Below, one piece after another: positions 1 to 17,100 of a stretch of DNA of 64,000 nucleotides. A program made the translations under genes and the position numbers. The DNA is taken from assembly GCA_947846985.1 (NCBI GenBank), contig CANTUZ010000014.1, positions 6,993,531-7,057,530 on the forward strand, written 5' to 3'. The notes under the pieces were generated by a model, which did not search any database, was not told the DNA's origin, and saw only the letters and a program-made list of their open reading frames with translations. How positions within the stretch are numbered: position 1 is the stretch's first letter; every line of letters begins with the position of its first letter. The stretch comes from Fratercula arctica. Its lineage: Eukaryota; Chordata; Aves; Charadriiformes; Alcidae.

Positions 1-5500
<5,500 letters not shown>

Positions 5501-6025
5501 AGCCCCCCCCCCCCCCCCCCCCCCCCAAAAAGGGGAAAAAACGGGGGGGGGAATGGGTAAAAATGGGGGGGGGGGCAGGGAAAAAACAGGAGGAAAATGG
5601 GGGGGGGGGTGTCAAAATGGGGAAAACGGGACTTTTGGGGGGGGTTGGTTTGCGGGGGGGGTGAGGTTCTTGAGGGGGGGTCAGGTTTGGGGGGATTCTG
5701 GGGGAATGGGGGGGTTTGGGGTGCTGTTTTCTGTGGGGGGGGTCAGGAATTGGGGGCTTTGAGTTAATTTTGGGGGGGGGGGGCAGGGGGGGCCCCCCAT
5801 GATGGCAGCACTGGGCGCTGAACCCCCTGACGATGCCTGTGCCCCCCCCCAGGGGCCGTTGACACCCCGGGGGGGGTCTGAGGGGGCCCCGGGGGGGTGG
5901 CTATGGGGGGGGGGGGGGGCAGTGGATTTTGGGGTGTTCCCCCCCCCTCACTAAACCCCCCCCCCCCCCCCCTTTTCCCCCGGTGCCCCCGGGTGCGGCG
6001 GTTCCCCCGGGGGGGGGTCGGTGAC

Positions 6026-6031
6026 AATAAA
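6026..6031 (+). terminator. RPS9: Poly(A) signal AATAAA, probably RPS9
   Basis: GTGACAATAAACGG lies about 1.15 kb after the RPS9 stop and 0.95 kb before the POLD1 promoter. It is the only AATAAA noticed in this interval on the + strand. Confidence 0.7.
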
Positions 6032-6039
6032 CGGAGTCG

Positions 6040-6930
6040 TCCCACGGGGGTGTCTGTGGTTTTTTTGGGGGGGGGTCCCCAATTTTGGGGGTTTTGGGGG
6101 GGGGGCGCAGACACTGGGGTTCCTCAGGGTTTTTTTTTTTTGCCGGGGGGGTCCCCAATTTCGGGGGGAGGGTCCAGACCCCTTATTTGGCGGGGGGGGG
6201 GAGGATCCCTGGGGTCCTCAATGGGGTTTTTGGGGGGGGTCCCATAATTTTGGGGTTTGGCGGGGGGGGAGGACCCCTGGGCTTGGGGGAAGGGGGGGGG
6301 GGCAGACACTGGGGTCCTTCAGGGCTTTTATGGGGGGGGGGGTGGTCTTGGGAGCCCCCCCCACCTCTTTTTCTGGGGGGGGGAACAGACCCCTGCGATC
6401 CTCAACAAGTTTGGGGGGGGTCCCCAATTTTGGGGGTTTGGGGGGGGCACAGGTTCTGCGGGGCTTTTGGGGTGGGGGGTCCCGACTTTGGGGGGGTCCC
6501 AACCCCTTATTTGGGGGGGGGGGGGAAGGAAGACCCCTGGGATCCTCAATGGGTTTTTTTTGGGGGGGGGTCCCCAATTTTGAGGGTTTTAGAAGCCCCA
6601 TGACCTTGGGGGGGGGTCCCCAAAACTGGGGGTTTGGGGGGGGGCAGACACTGGGGCTCCTCAGGGGGTTTTTTTATGGGGGGAGCCCCAATTTTGGGGG
6701 GGTTTGGGAACACCCCAACCTTGAGGGTTTTTGGGGGGGGGGTCCCCAAATTTGGGGGGGTCCAGACCCCTCGGTTTAGGCTGGGGGAGGGTGGTGTCCA
6801 AAAGTGGGGTTCAATGGTTTATTTTGGGGGGGGGGGGGCTGTCGGTTCCTCGGGGCGGGTTCTTTCGGGGGGGGGGGTCCCTAGCTTTGGGAGCCCCCCC
6901 CAGGGGGGATTTGGGGGGGGGATTTTGGGG
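6040..6930. repeat. G-rich intergenic minisatellite between RPS9 and POLD1
   Basis: Imperfect units contain GGTCCCCAATTTTGGGGG, GCAGACACTGGGGTCCTCAG and CCCTTATTTGG. G-runs of 6-11 are frequent. No coding sequence is supported. Confidence 0.85.
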
Positions 6931-6954
6931 GGGGGGGTGGGGTGTGGGCAGGGG

Positions 6955-7173
6955 CAGCCACTTTGGGCCGCCCCGCCACACTCAAGATGGCGGCGCCCAC
7001 GCGCCCTCCCCATGCCATATGGGGCCGCGGCGCCACACTCAAGATGGCGGCCGGAAGTCCGGCGTCACGTGTGGCGGCGCTGACCAATCAGCGCGCGGCG
7101 CCGGGCAGGAGGAGGAGCCGCCGGCCGGCTCCGCCCCCTCCGGCAGTTGGCGGGAGAACGCGGCAGCCGCCGG
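6955..7173 (+). promoter_or_regulatory. POLD1: POLD1 TATA-less promoter and noncoding exon 1
   Basis: A non-repetitive CpG-rich block. It has two AAGATGGCGG YY1-type motifs (6984-6993, 7041-7050), an ETS motif CCGGAAGT (7051-7058), an E-box TCACGTG (7065-7071), CCAAT (7084-7088), a GC-box-like CCGCCCCCTCC, and an E2F-like TTGGCGGGA (7147-7155). It ends in a donor at 7174 (CCGG|GTGAGC), so a noncoding first exon ending at 7173 is likely. An E2F/CCAAT layout suits a gene induced for S phase. The start site is not determined. Confidence 0.8.
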
Positions 7174-7920
7174 GTGAGCGCGGTTTTGGGGGGGGCGGTT
7201 TTGGGGGGCTCCTGAGGGGCCGGGGGCGGTTTTTGGGGGTGGGGGGGTGTCTATGGGGATGTCCCCAGTCTCTGGGGGGGGTTTGGCGGGGCCCGGAGGG
7301 GTTGGGGGGTCCGGAGGGCCCCTGAGGGGAGCCCGCGGCCTGGCGGGGGGGGGAATCTCTGAGGGGGTGGGTTTTCTCTGAGAGGAAAAGTGGGGCGGGG
7401 GGGGGCCCTGAGGGGCAGGGAGGGTCTGTGAGGGTGTCCCCAGCGTCTGGGGCGGGGGTTGGGGGGTCCTGAGGGGCTGGGGGGGGGCCCTGGGGGTCTG
7501 AGGGACGTTTGGGGGGGGGGTCTGAGGAGATGAGAGGGGTTGGGGGGGTCCCCGAGGGGTTGGGGGGGGCTCTAGGGGGGTCCCTGAGGGGATAAGAGGG
7601 GCTGGGGGGGGGTCTATGGGGTCTCCCCACCGTCTGGGGGGGGTTTAGGGGGGGCCGGGGGTGCCCCGGGGGTCTGAGGAACCTCTGGGGGGGGGGGGCG
7701 GTTCTGAGGGGATGAGAGGGGTTGGGGGGGTCCCCGAGGGGCTGGGGGGGTCCCTGGGGGTGTCCCCACCATCCGGGGGGGGTGTCTCTGAGGGGTTGGG
7801 GGGGGGCTTGTCGGGGTCCCCGCTGTCCGGGGGGGGTCTCTGAGGGGTCCAGGGGGAGGCTGAAGGAATTTGGGGGGGTCCTGGGGGGTGTGGGGGGGGC
7901 GATGCACCCCCATGACCCCC
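7174..7920. repeat. G-rich array, POLD1 intron 1
   Basis: Imperfect units contain GGGGATGAGAGGGGTTGGGG and GGGTCCCTGAGGGG, with dense G-runs. No coding content. Confidence 0.85.
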
Positions 7921-7937
7921 CCCCCCTTTCCCCGCAG

Positions 7938-8131
7938 GATGGAGGGCAAGCGGCCGGGGGCGCTGGGGGTCGCCCCCCCCCGGGCGAAGCGCCTGCGGGG
8001 GGCAGCGGAGGAGGCCCAGGCCCCCTCCCAGTTCGAGGAGGAGCTGGCGCAGCTGGAGGAGATGGAGGCCGAGCTGGCGGCAGAGAGGGCGGCCGAGGAG
8101 ACCCCCCCGGCCCCCGAGAGCCACCCCTTGG
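7938..8131 (+). CDS. POLD1: POLD1 exon 2, start codon
   Basis: Acceptor GCAG ends at 7937; ATG is 7939-7941; donor TTGG|GTGAGT. It encodes a basic nuclear-localisation-like stretch (KRPG...RAKRLRG) and an acidic helix [18 protein letters not shown], as in vertebrate POLD1. The start is the first ATG after the acceptor and matches the family N-terminus. Confidence 0.94.
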
Positions 8132-11100
8132 GTGAGTGGGGCTGGGGGGTGCTATGGGGCAGGGCTGGGGGGTGCTATGGGGCAGGATGGGGGGGTTGGG
8201 GGTGCTATGAGGCAGGATGGGGGGTGCTATGGGGCAGGATGGGGGGGGTTGGGGGGTGCTATGGGGCAGGACGGGGGGCTTGGCGGGTGCTATGGGGTAG
8301 GATGGAGGGGTTGGGGGTGCTATGAGGCAGGATGGGGGGTGCTATGGGGCAGGAGAGGGGGCTGAGGGATGCTATGGGGCAGGATGGGGGGGGCTGGGGG
8401 GTGCTATGGGGCAGGATGGGGGGTGCTACGGGGCAGGATGGGGGGGTTGGGGGGTGCTATGGGGCAGGATAAGGGGGGTTGGGGGTGCTATGGGGCAGGA
8501 TGGGGGCGTTGGGGGGTCCTATGGGGCAGGATGGGGGCTTGGGGGTTGCTATGGGGCAGGATAGGGGAGTTGGGGGGTGCTATGGGGCAGGATGGGGGAG
8601 CTGCAGGGCAGGAGAAGGGGCTGAGGGATGCTATGGGGCAGGACAGGGGGGCTGGGGGGCAGGACAGGGGGCTTGGGGAGTGCTATGGGGCAGGATAAGG
8701 GGTCTGAGAGGTGCTATGGGGCAGGATGGGGGGGTGGGGGGTGCTATGGGGCAGGATAGGGGTGCTATGGGGCAGGGCTGGGGGGCAGAACAGGGGGGTT
8801 GGGGGGTGCTATGGGGCAGGATGGGGGCGTTGGGGGGTCCTATGGGGCAGGACAGGGGGGTTGGGGGTGCTATGGGGCAGGATGGGGGGGTTGGGGGGTG
8901 CTATGGGGCAGGATGGGGGAGCTGCAGGGCAGGAGAAGGGGCTGAGGGATGCTATGGGGCAGGACAGGGGGGCTGGGGGGCAGGACAGGGGGCTTGGGGG
9001 GTGCTATGGGGCAGGATAAGGGGTCTGAGAGGTGCTATGGGGCAGGATGGGGGGGTTGGGGGGTGCTATGGGGCAGGATAGGGGTGCTATGGGGCAGGGC
9101 TGGGGGGCAGAACAGGGGGGTTGGGGGGTGCTATGGGGCAGGATGGGGGCGTTGGGGGGTCCTATGGGGCAGGACAGGGGGGTTGGGGGGGTGCTATGGG
9201 GCAGGATGGGGGGGGTTGGGGGGTGCTATGGGGCAGGATGGGGGTGCTATGGGGCAGGATGGGGGCGTTGGGGGGTCCTATGGGGCAGGACAGGGGGGCT
9301 GGGGGGCAGGACGGGGGGGTTGGGGGGTGCTATGGGGCAGGATGGGGGGGTTGGGGGGTGCTATGGGGCAGGATAGGGGTGCTATGGGGCAGGAGAGGGG
9401 AGCTGTGGGTCAGGTTGTGGGTGCTATGGGGTGCCATGGGTCAGGCTGTGGGTCATGTGGGGTGCCGTGGGTCAGGCTATGGGTCGTACGGGGCGCCGTG
9501 GGGCGCCGTGGGTCAGGCGGGTCTGTGCCCCCCAGGGAGCCTGTTCGTGGGGGAGCTGGACCCCAAGTGGCGGCGCCCGGCCCTGCCCCCGCAGCCCCCC
9601 GACCCCCTCAGCTTCCTGCAGCTCGACATCGACCACTACGTCGGTCAGAGACCCCCCCCGGGACCCCCCCCGGGACCCCCCCACCCCCGGGACCCCCCTG
9701 GGACCCCACCCCCAGGCCCCCCCCCACCCATGGGACTGCCCCATGGGACCCCCCCACCCACAGGACCCCCGCCCCCACCCCTGGGACTCCCCACTCCTGG
9801 GACCCCCCCAGCCATGGGACCCCCACCCATGGGTGCCTCCAGCACCCTGGGACCCCCCACTCCCGGGACCCCCCCCCCACCCGTTGGACCCCCCCGATCC
9901 ATCAGTGCCCCCCACCTGTGGGACCCCTGCCACCACTTGAACCCCCCACCCCTGGGTGCTCCCCCCCCCACCCCTGGGACCCCCCCACCCCTGGGACCCC
10001 CTCCCCACCCGTTGGACCCCCCCCATCCATCAGTGCCCCCCACCTGTGGGACCCCCCACTCGTGGGACCCCCCCCCCCAGCCACAGGACCCCCACCCATG
10101 GGTGCCCCCAGCATCCTGGACCCCCCCCCCGACTTATGGGACCCCCACCCCAAGGGACCCCCCCCATCACCCCGGTGTCCCTGGGGGGGGCACCCAGACC
10201 CCTGTGTCTTGGGGAGGGAAGGGGGGGGGGGGGGCGGGCATGAAGGGGTCCCTCCAGCACCCTGGGGACCCTGGGGGGGGGGCACCCGACCGCCTGCGTC
10301 CTCCGAGGGGGGGGGTGACGCGGCTGTGCCCCCCCCCCCCCCAGGGTCCCCCCTCCCCGGGATGCCGGGGGCCACCCAGGGCCCCGTCCCCATCCTGCGC
10401 CTCTTCGGGGTGACGGGGGGGGGGCACAGCGTCTGCCTCCACATCCACGGCTTCGCCCCCTACTTCTACGTCCTGGGCCCCCCCCGGTGAGACCCCCCCC
10501 GGGCACCCAAACCCCCCAATCCCCCCCCCCCCGGGACCCCCACCTCCCCCAGGCACCCCAGAACCTCCCCCCCCCCCGGGGACCCCAATCCCCCATGGGC
10601 ACCCAAACCCCCCCCCCAACTCCCCTTGGGGACCCCCAAACCCCCCCCCCAGACCCCCAACCCCCCCAACCTCCCCTTGGGAACCCCCAACCCCCCCCCA
10701 ACTCCCCTGGGGGACCCCCAATCCCCCCCCCGGACCCCCAACCCCCCCAACTCCCCTGGGGGACCCTCAATCCCCCCCCCCAGACCCCCAACCCCCCCAA
10801 CTCCCCTTGGGAACCCCCAACCCCCCCCCCCCAACTCCCCTGGGGGACCCCCAATCCCCCCCCCGGACCCCCAACTCCCCTTGGGGACCCCCAAACCCCC
10901 CCCCAGACCCCCAACCCCCCCCAACTCCCCTTGGGAACCCCCAACCCCCCCCCCCCCCCCAGGACCCTCCCCCCCACTCCCCTGGGGGACCCCCAAGCCC
11001 CTCCCAAGGGCACCCCAAACCCCTCCAAACCCCCGGGGGACCCCCAAACCCCCCCGGGGGCCCCCAAGCCCCCCCGAGGGCACCCCAAGCCCCCCCCAAC

Positions 11101-14100
11101 TCCCCTTGGGCCCCCCAAACACTCCCCCTGGGGACCCCCAAACCCCCCTGGACCCCCCGGGGACCCTTAAACCCACCTGGGGATTCTCCCCCCCCTCCCA
11201 AACCCCCTGGGGACCCCCACAAACCCCCCCCCCACCCCCCTGTGGCCCCCCCCCAGTGCCCCCTAACCCCCCCCCCCCCCCCAGCTGCACGTGGGGATTC
11301 TCTGCTGGCTCGTACAGGGGTTGTGCTCCCCTGGCATCTGGGGGGGGGGATCAAATCCCGCCCCCCCCCCCTGCCCCTCCCTGCCTCCCCCCTGCCCCGG
11401 GGGGTGCCGAGCCCTCCCCGTGACACCCCCCCCCCCCGTTTTTGCCCCCCGCCCCCCCCCCCAGGCCTGGAGGCGCAGCACCTGGGGGAGCTGCAGCGGG
11501 AGCTGGACGCGGCGCTGCTGCGGGAGCTGCGGGGCAACAGGGAGGGGCTGAGCCGGGCCGTGCTGGAGCTGGAGCTGTGCCGCAAGCAGAGTGAGTGCCC
11601 CCCCGCGCCCCCCCCCGCGCCCCCCCGGACCCCCCCGGAGCCCCTCAGCCCCCCCCTGGAGCCCCCCAGGCCCCCCCCCCGCCCCCCCCCAGCCCCAGCT
11701 GCGTGTGGGGGTTCTCTAGCGGCTCGTCGGAGGATTGGGCCCCCCGGGGTGAAGGGGTTTCTGGGGGGGGGGGGGCTGTGCCCCCCCAGTCCTGCCCCCA
11801 GCCCTTCCCAGCGCCCCCCAGCCCATCCCAGCCATAGCCCAGTTCCTTCCCAGTGCCTCCCAGTTCTCTCCCAGTGCCCCCCAGCACCTCCCCCAGTCTC
11901 TCCCAGTGTCCCCCAGTTTCTTGACAGTGACCCCCAGCCCCTCCCAGTTCCCCCCAGCCCTTCCCAGTCCCTCCCAGTTCCCCCCAGCCCTTCCCAGTCC
12001 CTCCCAGTGCCCCCCAGCTCTTCCCCAGTCCCTCCCAGTGCACCCCAGCTCCTCCCTAGTCCCTCCCAGTGCCCCCCCAGCCCTTCCCAGTCCCTCTCAG
12101 TTCCCCCCAGCCCTTTCCAGCCCCCCCCTAGTTCCCCCCAGCCCTTCCCAGCCCCCCCCAGTGCCCCCCAGCTCCTCCCCAGTTCCTCCCAGTGCCCCCC
12201 AGCTCCTCCCCAGTAACCCCCAGTGCCCCCCAGCTCCTCCCTAGTCCCTCCCAGTTCCCCTTAGCCCTTTCCAGTCCCTCCCAGTGCCCCCAGCTCCTCC
12301 CCAGTCCCTCCCAGTTTCCCCTAGCCCTTCCCAGCCCCCCCTAGTTCCCCCCCAGCCCTTCCCAGTCCCCCCCCAGTTCCCCCCAGCCCTTCTCAGTCCC
12401 TCCCAGTGCCCCCCCAGCTCCTCCCCAGTCCCTCCCAGTGCCCCCCAGCTCCTTGCCAGTAACCCCCAGCCCCCCCCCAGTGACCCCCAGTCCCTCCCAG
12501 TCCCTCCCAGTGTCCCCCAGCTCCTTGCCAGTGACCCCCAGTTCCCCCCATCTCCTCCCAGTCCCTCCCAGTGCACCCCAGCTCCTTGCCAGTGACCCCC
12601 AGTTCCCCCATCTCCTCCCCAGTCCCCTCCCAGTGCACCCCAGCTCCTTGCCAGTGACCCCCAGCCCCCCTCAGTGCCCCCCAGCTCCTCCCCAGTCCCC
12701 CCCAGTGCCCCCCAGCCCTTCTCAGTCCCTCCCAGTGCCCCCCAGCTCCTCCCCAGTCCCTCCCAGTGCACCCCAGCTCCTTGCCAGTGACCCCCAGCCC
12801 TCCCCAGTGCCCCCCAGCTCCTCCCCAGTCCCTCCCAGTGCCCCCCAGCTCCTTGCCAGTTCCCCCCAGCCCTCCCCAGTCCCTCCCAGTGCCCCCCCCC
12901 AACTCCTCCCAGGCGCCCACCCCCCCCCCCCCCCCCAATCAAGTGCCTCCTGGGAGGGGGGAACACACACGCTTGGGCCCATCCTACGTGTCGGGACCCC
13001 CCTGCCCCCCCCCCGCCGGGCTGTGGAGCCCCCCAAGGCTTGTGCGGGGGGGGGGGGGGGATTTGGGGGTGCCGCTGACCCCCCACCCCCCCCCCCCAGG
13101 CATGCTGGGCTACCAGGGCTCCCAGCGCTCGCTCTTCGTGCGGGTGGTGCTGGCCCTCCCCCGCCTGGTGGCCCCCGCCCGCCGGCTGCTGGAGCAGGGG
13201 CTGCGCTGGGGGGCGCTGGGCGTGCACCCCGCCCCCCCCTTCGAGGCCAACATCGACTTCGAGATCAGGTGGGGACCCCCCCGGCCCCAAACTGCCCCCC
13301 CGGGGTCCCCCCTGTCCCCAAACTGCCCCCCGGGGTCACCTCTGGCACCAAACTGCCCCCCCGGGGTCGCTCCTGTCCCCAAACTGCCCCCCCGGGGTCA
13401 CCCCCAGCCCCAAACTGCCCCCCCGGGGCTCATCTCCCTCATGTGGTCCCCAAACTGCCCCCCCAGGGTCCCCTCCTGTCCCTAAACTGCCCCCTGGGGT
13501 CCCCCCATGTCCCCAGAGCCCCCCCCCCGGGGGCTCATCTCCCACTGGGACCCCCATTTCCCCCCCCCCAGGGCCCCCTATTTGCCCCCCCCCGGGGTCC
13601 CTACTCCTCCCCATGTCCCCCATTTGCCCCCCCCAGTGCCCCCAAACTGCCCCATCCTGCCCCCCACCCCCTCTGTCCCCCCCCTCACCCCCTCTCGCCC
13701 CCCCCCCAGGTTCATGGTGGACACGGGGCTGGTGGGGTGCTGCTGGGTGGAGGTGGAGAAGAGCCAGTACCGGCTGCGGGGGGCCCCCCCCCCACCCGGC
13801 GCCCCCCCCGGGCCCCCCCCGGCCTCCCTGTGCCAGCTGGAGGCGGACGTGGGCTGGGGGGGGCTGCGCAGTCACCCCCCCGAGGGGCCCTGGCTGGGGC
13901 TGCCCCCCCTCCGCATCCTCAGCTTCGACATCGAGTGCGCCGGCCGCAAGGGTGAGGGGCAGCGGGGGGGGGCCGGGGGGGGCAGGCGGGCCGGGGGGGG
14001 CCGGGGGACATCGGGGGGGCAGGTGGGATGGGGGGGGGCACGGGGGGGCAGGAGGGACAGGCGGGCCGGGGGGGGCCGGGGGACATCGGGGGGGCAGGGG

Positions 14101-17100
14101 GACAAGGGACACGGGGACATCGGGGGGGCAGGCGGGACGGGGGGGGCATGGGGGGACCCGGGGGGGGCAGGAGGGCCGGGGGGGGGCCGGGGGGGGCAGA
14201 GGGACATCGGGGGGGCAGGAGGGACAGGCGGGCTGGGGGGGGGCCGGGGGACATCGGGGGGGCAGGGGGACAAGGGACACAGGGACATGGGGGGGGCAGG
14301 CGGGATGGGGGGGGGCCGGGGGGGGCACGGGGGGGCAGGGGGGACATTGGGGGGGCACAGGAGGGACACAGGGGAACGGGTGGGGGGGGCAGGGGGGTGT
14401 GTGGATGCCGTGGGGGGGTTTGGGGTGCATGGGGGGTGTGTGGGTGCTGTGGGGGGGTGTGTGGGTGCCATGGGGGGGTTTGGGGTGCCATGGGGGGGTG
14501 TGTGGGTGCCGTGGGGGGGTGTGTGGGTGCCATGGGGGGGTTTGGGGTGCCATGGGGGGGGTGTGTGGGTGCTGTGGGGGGGTGTCCCTGTCCCATGGGG
14601 GGGGTTTGGGGTGCCGTGGGGGGGTGTGTGGGTGCCATGGGGGGGGTTGGGGTGCCGTGGGGGGGTGTCCCTGTCCCATGGGGGGGGTGTGGGTGCCGTG
14701 GGGGGTGTGTGGGTGCCGTGGGGGGGGTTTGGGTGCCGTGGGGGGGTGTGTGGGTGCCGTGGGGGGGTGTGGGTGCCATGGGGGGGGTGTGGGTGCCGTG
14801 GGGGGGGTGTGTGGGTGCCATGGGGGGGTGTGGGTGCCATGGGGGGGGTGTGGGTGCCGTGGGGGGGGTGTGGGTGCCGTGGGGGGGTGTGGGTGCCGTG
14901 GGGGGGTGTGTGGGTGCCGTGGGGGGGTTGGGTGCCGGGGGGGGGTGTGTGGGTGCCGCTCGTGGGCGGTGTGTGGGGTGCCGTGGGGGGGTGGGGTGCC
15001 ATGGGGGGGTGTGTGGGTGCCATGGGGGGGTGTGTGGGTGCCGTGGGGGGGGTGTGTGGGTGCCATGGGGGGGTGTGGGTGCCGTGGGGGGGGTGTGTGG
15101 GTGGCCGTGGGGGGGGTGTGTGGGTGCCGTGGGGGTGTGTGGGTGCCGTGGGGGGGGTGTGTGGGTGCCATGGGGGGGTGTGTGGGTGCCGTGGGGGGGG
15201 TGTCCCTGTCCCATGGGGGTTTGGGGTGCCGTGGGGGGGTGTGTGGGTGCCGTGGGGGGTGTGGGTGCCGTGGGGGGTGTGGGGTGCCGTGGGGGGGGTG
15301 TGGGTGCCGTGGGGGGGTGTCCCTGTCCCATGGGGGGGTGTGGGTGCCGTGGGGGGGTGTGGGTGCCGTGGGGGGGTGTCTCTGTCCCATGGGGGTGTGT
15401 GTGGGTGCCGTGGGGGGGTGTCCCTGTTCCATGGGGGGTGTGGGTGCCATGGGGGGGTGTGGGTGCCATGGGGGGTGTGGGTGTGTCCCTGTCCCATGGG
15501 GGGGTGTGGGTGCCGTGGGGGGGTGTGTGGGTGCCGTGGGGGGTGTGGGTGCCATGGGGGGGGTGTGGGTGCCGTGGGGGGGTGTCCCTGTCCCATGGGG
15601 GGGTGTGGGTGCCGTGGGGGGGTGTGGGTGCTGTGGGGGGGTGTCTCTGTCCCATGGGGGTGTGTGGGTGCCATGGGGGGGGTGTGGGTGCCGTGGGGGG
15701 GTGTGTGGGTGCACGTGGGGTGTGTGGGTGCCGTGGGGGGGGTGTGGGTGCTGTGGGGGGGGTGTGTGGGTGCCGTGGGGGGTGTGGGTGCCGTGGGGGG
15801 GGTGTGTGGGTGCCGTGGGGGTGTGTGGGTGCCGTGGGGGGGGTGTGTGGGTGCCGTGGGGGGTGTGGGTGCCGTGGGGGGGGTGTGTGGGTGCCGTGGG
15901 GGTGTGTGGGTGCCGTGGGGGGGTGTGGGTGCCATGGGGGGGTGTGTGGGTGCCATGGGGGGGTGTGTGGGTGCCGTGGGGGGGGTGTGTGGGTGCCATG
16001 GGGGGGTGTGGGTGCCGTGGGGGGGGTGTGTGGGTGCCGTGGGGGTGTGTGGGTGCCGTGGGGGGGTGGTGTGGGTGCCATGGGGGGGGTGTGTGGGTGC
16101 CGTGGGGGGGTGTCCCTGTCCCATGGGGGTTTGGGGTGCCGTGGGGGGGTGTGTGGGTGCCGTGGGGGGGGTGTGTGGGTGCCGTGGGGGTGTGTGGGTG
16201 CTGTGGGGGGGTGTCTCTGTCCCATGGGGTGTGTGTGGGTGCCGTGGGGGGGTGTCCCTGTTCCATGGGGGGGTGGGGGGTGCCATGGGGGGGGTGTGTG
16301 GGTGCCGTGGGGGGGTGTCCCTGTCCCGTGGGGGGGTGTGGGTGCCGTGGGGGGGTGTGTGGGTGCCGTGGGGGGGTGTGGGTGCCGTGGGGGGGTGTGT
16401 GGGTGCCGTGGGGGGTGTGACGGCCGTGCCCCCCCAGGCGTGTTCCCCGAGGCGGAGCAGGACCCCGTCATCACGGTGGCGGGGGTGGTGCAGCGCCAGG
16501 GCGAGCGCGAGCCCTTCCTGCGCGTCGTCTTCACCCTCCTGCCCTGCGCCCCCATCCCGGGCTGCCGCGTGCTCAGCTTCCCCCGCGAGGAGCCGCTGCT
16601 GCAGGTGGGGGGGCCATGGGGGGGGCTGGGGGGGGGTCCATGGGGGGGCCGGGGGGGGGCCGGGGGGGCCGGGGGGGGGCCATGGGGGGGGCTGGGGGAC
16701 ATGGGGGGGGGCACGTCCTCAGCTTCCCCCGTGAGGAGCCGCTGCTGCAGGTGGGGGGGCCGGGGGGGCCGGGGGGGGGCTGGGGGGGCCCTCAGGGGTT
16801 TGGGGAGGGTCCTGGGGGGGGCCATGGGGGGGGCTGGGGGACATGGGGGGGGCACGTCCTCAGCTTCCCCCGCGAGGAGCCGCTGCTGCAGGTGGGGGGG
16901 CCGGGGGGGGGCCGGGGGGGGGCCAGGGGGGGGGTCCTGGGGGACATGGGGGGGGGCCCGTCCTCAGCTTCCCCCACGAGGAGCTGCTCCTGCAGGTGGG
17001 GGGGCCGGGGGGGCCGGGGGGGGCCCATTGGGGGGGTGGGGGGTTCTGGGGGCTCCAGGGGGACATGGGGGGGGGCACGTCCTCAGCTTCCCCCACGAGG

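Noticed and set aside
5798..5850. Possible C/D-box snoRNA (ATGATGG and CTGA motifs)
   Set aside because: Box C does not match RTGATGA, the spacing is too short, and no terminal stem is seen.
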